A stretch of 61,990 bases of DNA, taken from assembly GCF_002482975.1 (NCBI RefSeq), contig NZ_DLHA01000023.1, positions 1-61,990 on the forward strand. The letters are read 5' to 3'. Origin of the DNA: Flavobacterium sp. UBA7680 (lineage in GTDB: Bacteria > Bacteroidota > Bacteroidia > Flavobacteriales > Flavobacteriaceae). The notes under the pieces were generated by a model, which did not search any database, was not told the DNA's origin, and saw only the letters and a program-made list of their open reading frames with translations. How positions within the stretch are numbered: position 1 is the stretch's first letter; each line of letters begins with the position of its first letter. Below are positions 58,492 to 61,990 of the stretch, piece after piece. The position numbers were made by a program, and so were the translations under genes.

Positions 58492-59046
58492 TTATTTTTT
58501 AGGCAGTAATACTGCATCAACCACATGAATTACACCATTTGACTGGTTAACATCTGCAATTGTTACTTTTGCTTCACCACCATTTTCATCGCTGATATAT
58601 AAATCTTTTCCTTTCATCCAAGCCGTAAGAGTTCCACCGCTAACTGTTTTAATAGTAGCTTTTCCTTTACCTGCCTTTATAGCTTTTGCAATATCAGATG
58701 CATTCCATTTTCCTGCAGCAACATGATAGGTCAAGATCGTTTGCAGCATTTTTTTATTTTCTGGTTTCAATAATGTTTCAACAGTTCCTGCTGGTAATTT
58801 ATCAAATGCTGCATTTGTTGGAGCAAAAACAGTGAACGGTCCTTTGCCTTGTAAAGTTTCAACTAAATCGGCAGCTTTTACTGCAGCTACAAGTGTTGTG
58901 TGATCTTTTGAATTAACGGCATTCTCGATAATATTTTTGTTAGAATACATTGCTGCTCCGCCAACCATTACTGTTTTCTGAGCAAAAGATGTAAATCCGA
59001 ATGATAATGTTAAAATTGCTGCGGCTAAAAAATTTCTAGTTTTCAT
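58492..59046 (-). CDS. Secreted fasciclin-domain protein
   Basis: 184 residues. A signal peptide (about 1-22, ending SFAQ) is followed by one fasciclin (FAS1) domain (about 38-184), with the H1 motif TVFAPTNAAFDKLP and the H2 box NGVIHVVDAVLLP. It probably acts as an adhesive or surface protein in the periplasm or outer membrane. Single gene on the minus strand. Confidence 0.92.
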   Translation of the reverse strand: MKTRNFLAAAILTLSFGFTSFAQKTVMVGGAAMYSNKNIIENAVNSKDHTTLVAAVKAADLVETLQGKGPFTVFAPTNAAFDKLPAGTVETLLKPENKKMLQTILTYHVAAGKWNASDIAKAIKAGKGKATIKTVSGGTLTAWMKGKDLYISDENGGEAKVTIADVNQSNGVIHVVDAVLLPKK

Positions 59047-59257
59047 AATTATTATTTTAAGTTATATGTTCATTTACGGGGATATATACCTTTTGGTTTT
59101 GATTAAAAATTTATTTCATCAAAATTCAAATTGAAATAGATACAAAACTTATTGCTGAAGCCTGTAAAGCATTAGGTTATAGCCTATAAAAAATATTCAA
59201 TAAAAAATTAATTTTATTAACATTTAATTATTATTTTTAAGAATAAAACAATTCATT

Positions 59258-59788
59258 ATGCAAAATTTACCCAAAAAAGTAAGAAGTAAAAAATTGAACT
59301 CAAGAGTAGATTTAACTGCAATGGTCAGCGTTTCGTTTTTGCTGATTATCTTTTTTATGCTTGTAGGTGAATTGTCTAAACCAAAAGCAATTTCCTTAGG
59401 TTTACCTGATAGAGATAGAGCTTGTTGCGACTGTCCTCCTCCTCATTATGGAGAAAACAGGTCAATAACCGTAATGTTAGGTGAAAATAATAAATTGATA
59501 TATTACATGGGACTTTTGAGTTCTCCGATAGTTTCTCCAAAAGAAATCAAATACGGTAAAGAAGGAATTCGTCAGGAATTGCTAAAAAGAAATAAAAGCA
59601 TGCTTGAATATTCAGCCGCTTTACGAAAACCTGGAAGAGGAATTACTGTAATTATAAAACCAAGTAAAAAATCTAACTTCAAAAATTTGATTGATATTTT
59701 AGATGAAATGGCAATTGCTAATATTAAAACTTATGCAATCATACCTGAATTTACGCCACAAGAATCTGAATTATTAGCTTCAAAATAA
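59258..59788 (+). CDS. ExbD/TolR-like protein, copy 1 (transmembrane Asp replaced by Ser)
   Basis: 176 residues. A basic N-terminus is followed by one membrane helix (about 20-39) in RVDLTAMVSVSFLLIIFFML and a periplasmic domain with VIIKPSKKSNFKNLIDILDE (about 129-148). Aligned to ExbD (TPFIDVMLVLLIIFM), the proton-carrying Asp is Ser24 and the Pro is Ala21. After the helix, residues 54-63 hold CC-D-C (C56, C57, C59). No ExbB gene is adjacent. First of four tandem copies; the others start MKNLPQ, this one MQNLPK. Confidence 0.85.
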   Translation: MQNLPKKVRSKKLNSRVDLTAMVSVSFLLIIFFMLVGELSKPKAISLGLPDRDRACCDCPPPHYGENRSITVMLGENNKLIYYMGLLSSPIVSPKEIKYGKEGIRQELLKRNKSMLEYSAALRKPGRGITVIIKPSKKSNFKNLIDILDEMAIANIKTYAIIPEFTPQESELLASK

Positions 59789-59813
59789 TTCCTTTTAACT
59801 TAAATCTAAATCT

Positions 59814-60350
59814 ATGAAAAATCTGCCTCAAAGAGTAAGAAGTAAAAAGTTAAGTTCAAGAGTTGATTTAACTGCAATGGTAAGTGTTTCGTTTTTACTA
59901 ATTATATTTTTTATGCTTGTTGGTGAATTGTCTAAGCCAAGAGTATTGGATTTAAGTATACCAGAAAGGCACTGTGATGAAGAATTCAGCTGTGTTATAA
60001 CTTGTGGCGTCAATCCACAACGTATTATAACCGTTTTGTTAGATGATAATAATAAAATAATTACTTATTCAGGTCTTTTATTTAATCCTTTAGAAAATCC
60101 AAAAAAAGTAAGTTATGGTAATAACGGAATTCGTAAAATACTACTTGAAAAAAGTAATACAATTCGAGAATATTCGGCTGCAATTGGAAAACCTAAATAT
60201 GGCCCCATTGTAATTATAAAGCCAAGCAAAAAATGTAATTTCAAGAATTTGGTTGATATTTTAGATGAAATGGCAATTGCTAAAATCGAAACTTATGCAA
60301 TTGTAAATGAATATTCTCCAGAAGAATCAAAATTATTAGCTTCAAATTAA
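59814..60350 (+). CDS. ExbD/TolR-like protein, copy 2 (transmembrane Asp replaced by Ser)
   Basis: 178 residues. The helix segment is identical to the other copies (TAMVSVSFLLIIFFMLVGEL, Ser24 in place of Asp). The variable patch holds Cys54, Cys60 and Cys64 in RHCDEEFSCVITCG. The periplasmic body (KIITYSGLL, VIIKPSKKCNFKNLVDILDE, YAIVNEYSPEESKLLAS) is closest to copy 3. The 25-base gap to copy 1 carries AACTTAAATCTAAATCTATG, repeated before copies 3 and 4. The body has an extra Cys in KPSKKCN. Confidence 0.85.
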   Translation: MKNLPQRVRSKKLSSRVDLTAMVSVSFLLIIFFMLVGELSKPRVLDLSIPERHCDEEFSCVITCGVNPQRIITVLLDDNNKIITYSGLLFNPLENPKKVSYGNNGIRKILLEKSNTIREYSAAIGKPKYGPIVIIKPSKKCNFKNLVDILDEMAIAKIETYAIVNEYSPEESKLLASN

Positions 60351-60374
60351 TTCTTTTAACTTAAATCTAAATCT

Positions 60375-60899
60375 ATGAAAAATCTGCCTCAAAAAGTTAG
60401 AAGTAAAAAGTTAAGTTCAAGAGTTGATTTAACCGCAATGGTTAGTGTTTCTTTTTTGCTGATTATATTTTTTATGCTTGTTGGAGAATTGTCTAAGCCA
60501 AGAGTATTGGATTTAAGCCTGCCTGACAATGATTGTGATGATTGTCTTCCTGGCTGTGTTGACGTAACAAGAATTTACACCATTATATTAGACAAAAATG
60601 ACAAAATAATTACTTATTCAGGTTTATTACAATCACCTCTTGGCTCACCAAAAAAAATTGAATTTGGAAAAAAAGGAATTCGTCAGGAACTTTTCAATAG
60701 AAAGAAAATGATTTTAGAATACTCAACATCAATGGGAAAACCAAAAAATGGCCCAATAGTAATTATAAAACCAAGTAAAAAATCAAACTATGGTAATTTA
60801 GTTGATATTTTAGATGAAATGGCAATTGCTAAAATTGACACTTATGCTATTGTCAATGATTTTACTCTGGAAGAATCAAAATTATTGGCTTCAAATTAA
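60375..60899 (+). CDS. ExbD/TolR-like protein, copy 3 (transmembrane Asp replaced by Ser)
   Basis: 174 residues. The first 42 residues differ from copy 2 only at position 7 (Lys for Arg). The variable patch is DCDDCLPGC (Cys54, Cys57, Cys61), a CxxC-like spacing. The body ends IDTYAIVNDFTLEESKLLAS. The gene is 24 bases after copy 2, with the same leader. Confidence 0.85.
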   Translation: MKNLPQKVRSKKLSSRVDLTAMVSVSFLLIIFFMLVGELSKPRVLDLSLPDNDCDDCLPGCVDVTRIYTIILDKNDKIITYSGLLQSPLGSPKKIEFGKKGIRQELFNRKKMILEYSTSMGKPKNGPIVIIKPSKKSNYGNLVDILDEMAIAKIDTYAIVNDFTLEESKLLASN

Positions 60900-60925
60900 T
60901 TCCTTATTGACTTAAATCTAAATCT

Positions 60926-61456
60926 ATGAAAAATCTGCCTCAAAAAATTAGAAGTAAAAAATTGAGTTCAAGAGTTGATTTAACCGCAATGGTCAGTGTT
61001 TCATTCTTACTGATTATATTTTTTATGCTTGTTGGTGAATTATCTAAGCCAAAAGTTATGGATTATAACATACCCGGCTGCATTGATGAAAATCTCTTTT
61101 TAGGCTGTAACATGCCAGATGAAAACCGCACTTATACAATACTCTTAGATGATAATAACAGAATAATTACTTATTCAGGATTAATATTTGTCCCAATAGA
61201 AGCTCCCAAAGAAGTCCAATATGGTAAAAGCGGAATTAGAAAAGAGTTATTAGAACGAAATAGAAAAGTTTTAGAATATTCAGCACAACGAGGAAAACCC
61301 GGAAGAGGGATTACAGTTATTATCAAACCTAGTAAAAAATCTAACTATGGTAATTTGGTTGATATTTTAGGTGAAATGAAAATTACTGGTATAAATTCCT
61401 ATTCTATTATAGATGATTATACTCCAGAAGAAACAAATTTACTTGCATCAAAATAA
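60926..61456 (+). CDS. ExbD/TolR-like protein, copy 4 (transmembrane Asp replaced by Ser)
   Basis: 176 residues and the most divergent. The helix is conserved, including Ser24. The variable patch has Cys52 and Cys61 in PGCIDENLFLGC. The body reads RIITYSGLIFVPIEAPKEVQ, then VIIKPSKKSNYGNLVDILGE, with Gly in place of the Asp of ILDE. It is 26 bases after copy 3 and is followed by a terminator. Confidence 0.85.
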   Translation: MKNLPQKIRSKKLSSRVDLTAMVSVSFLLIIFFMLVGELSKPKVMDYNIPGCIDENLFLGCNMPDENRTYTILLDDNNRIITYSGLIFVPIEAPKEVQYGKSGIRKELLERNRKVLEYSAQRGKPGRGITVIIKPSKKSNYGNLVDILGEMKITGINSYSIIDDYTPEETNLLASK

Positions 61457-61481
61457 CGCAAGAAAACAGTATTAAAATAAA

Positions 61482-61507
61482 AAAGTCCCACATTTCTGTG
61501 GGACTTT
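61482..61507. terminator. Bidirectional terminator
   Basis: An 11-bp stem AAAGTCCCACA / TGTGGGACTTT with a 4-base loop, AT-rich on both sides. It lies between the ExbD-like array and rpsA, which converge. Confidence 0.88.
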
Positions 61508-61528
61508 CTATTTAAAGAAAACTAAGAA

Positions 61529-61990
61529 TTATTTTTTCTCAGTTTTTTCCATTTTAGCTTTAAGAGCAGCTAATACGTCATTGTTATCACCTAAAGTCGC
61601 AGCTGGTGCGTTTGTAGATGCAGATGCAGTATTTTCAACAGCAGCTTTCACGTTTTTCTCTTCTTCTTCACGGAAGATAGCAGTGTGAGAAGCAACTACT
61701 CTTTTGAATTCTTTGTTGAATTCGATTACTTTGAAATCAGCAGTATCACCTTTTTTCAATTTCTTTCCGTCTTCTTTTTCAAGGTGACGAGTAGGAATGA
61801 AAGCAACGATATCATCTCCGAATTCTACAGTAGCTCCTTTGTCAACGATTTCAGAAATTTCACCATTGTGGATAGTTCCTACAGCGAAAGAATCTTCGTA
61901 TTGATCCCAAGGATTAGCAGTAGTTTGTTTGTGACCTAAAGATAATTTACGTCCTTCAACATCTAATTCTAATACAACTACATCAAGTTT
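61529..61990 (-). CDS. rpsA: 30S ribosomal protein S1, C-terminal part (truncated by window edge)
   Basis: Reading in frame from the window edge (61990) to the stop at 61529 gives 153 residues without a start; the gene continues beyond the window. It holds the end of one S1 domain (VVVLELDVEGRKLSLGHKQT) and a full last S1 domain (FAVGTIHNGEISEIVDKGAT to FNKEFKRVVASHTAIFREEE), then a low-complexity Ala/Asn tail ending LKAKMEKTEKK. The domain spacing is that of bacterial S1, which feeds mRNA to the 30S subunit. Confidence 0.9.
   Translation of the reverse strand, partial: KLDVVVLELDVEGRKLSLGHKQTTANPWDQYEDSFAVGTIHNGEISEIVDKGATVEFGDDIVAFIPTRHLEKEDGKKLKKGDTADFKVIEFNKEFKRVVASHTAIFREEEEKNVKAAVENTASASTNAPAATLGDNNDVLAALKAKMEKTEKK

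Overview
This 62-kb, AT-rich window looks like the chromosome of a Flavobacterium species (Bacteroidota), probably near the F. johnsoniae group. The evidence is the gene content: menaquinone genes, a fused CcsB/CcsA haem-lyase protein, DUF3667, DUF2911, DUF2520, DUF1684 and DUF2853 proteins, a UbiA-family (geranylgeranylglycerol-phosphate-type) prenyltransferase, and BlaI/M56 sensor pairs. Many genes are also preceded by the Bacteroidota promoter pattern TTG-N17-TAnnTTTG. I see no tRNA, rRNA, CRISPR array, transposase or phage module. The window is ordinary core genome, densely sprinkled with short intergenic palindromes.

Layout. 1-5.5 kb: an M14 carboxypeptidase divergent from an XRE regulator across an operator-rich spacer, then an acyltransferase divergent from a run of methyltransferase-like, M23 peptidase, lipoprotein, secreted and NTF2-like genes. 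5.8-13 kb: a cysteine-desulfurase-like enzyme, MsrA, SelO, a YpdA-type reductase with a CYTH protein, and an OmpA-like plus helix-hairpin-helix pair; much of this points to thiol and redox maintenance. 13-22.3 kb: the menaquinone genes menC, menA, menB and menD, interspersed with a TPR protein, a metallo-hydrolase, a CvfB-like S1 protein and a DUF2853 protein. 22.4-28.4 kb: a thioredoxin-like protein, a GNAT enzyme, glutathione peroxidase, an ECF sigma/anti-sigma pair, DoxX and DUF3667. 28.4-36.6 kb: CcsBA, then a forward block (DUF2520, KdsC, UbiA-type prenyltransferase, Maf, MscS, AI-2E permease). 36.7-46.6 kb: an outer-membrane barrel protein, a His-rich secreted protein, a large PIG-L protein followed by a 35-residue membrane peptide and a sodium:solute symporter, and several small poorly known proteins. 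46.6-52.8 kb: a TetR/DUF1348 operon, DUF2911, HAD, TcdA, TatD, DUF1684 and an MFS transporter. 53-57.3 kb: a tandem duplication of a BlaI repressor / M56 BlaR-like sensor pair. 57.4-62 kb: a 46-residue protein, an EamA exporter, a fasciclin protein, four tandem ExbD-like genes without ExbB, and the 3' end of rpsA.

The most unusual content is: (1) four tandem ExbD/TolR paralogues in which the proton-carrying transmembrane Asp is replaced by Ser in every copy, with a variable Cys-rich patch after the membrane helix; (2) a five-site palindromic operator array between the M14 gene and the XRE gene that covers both promoters and the regulator's start codon; (3) about ten families of intergenic palindromes, including one nested inside another and copies that run into the 3' ends of menC and a GNAT gene; (4) the duplicated BlaI/BlaR pairs, with nearly identical repressors but different sensor tails.
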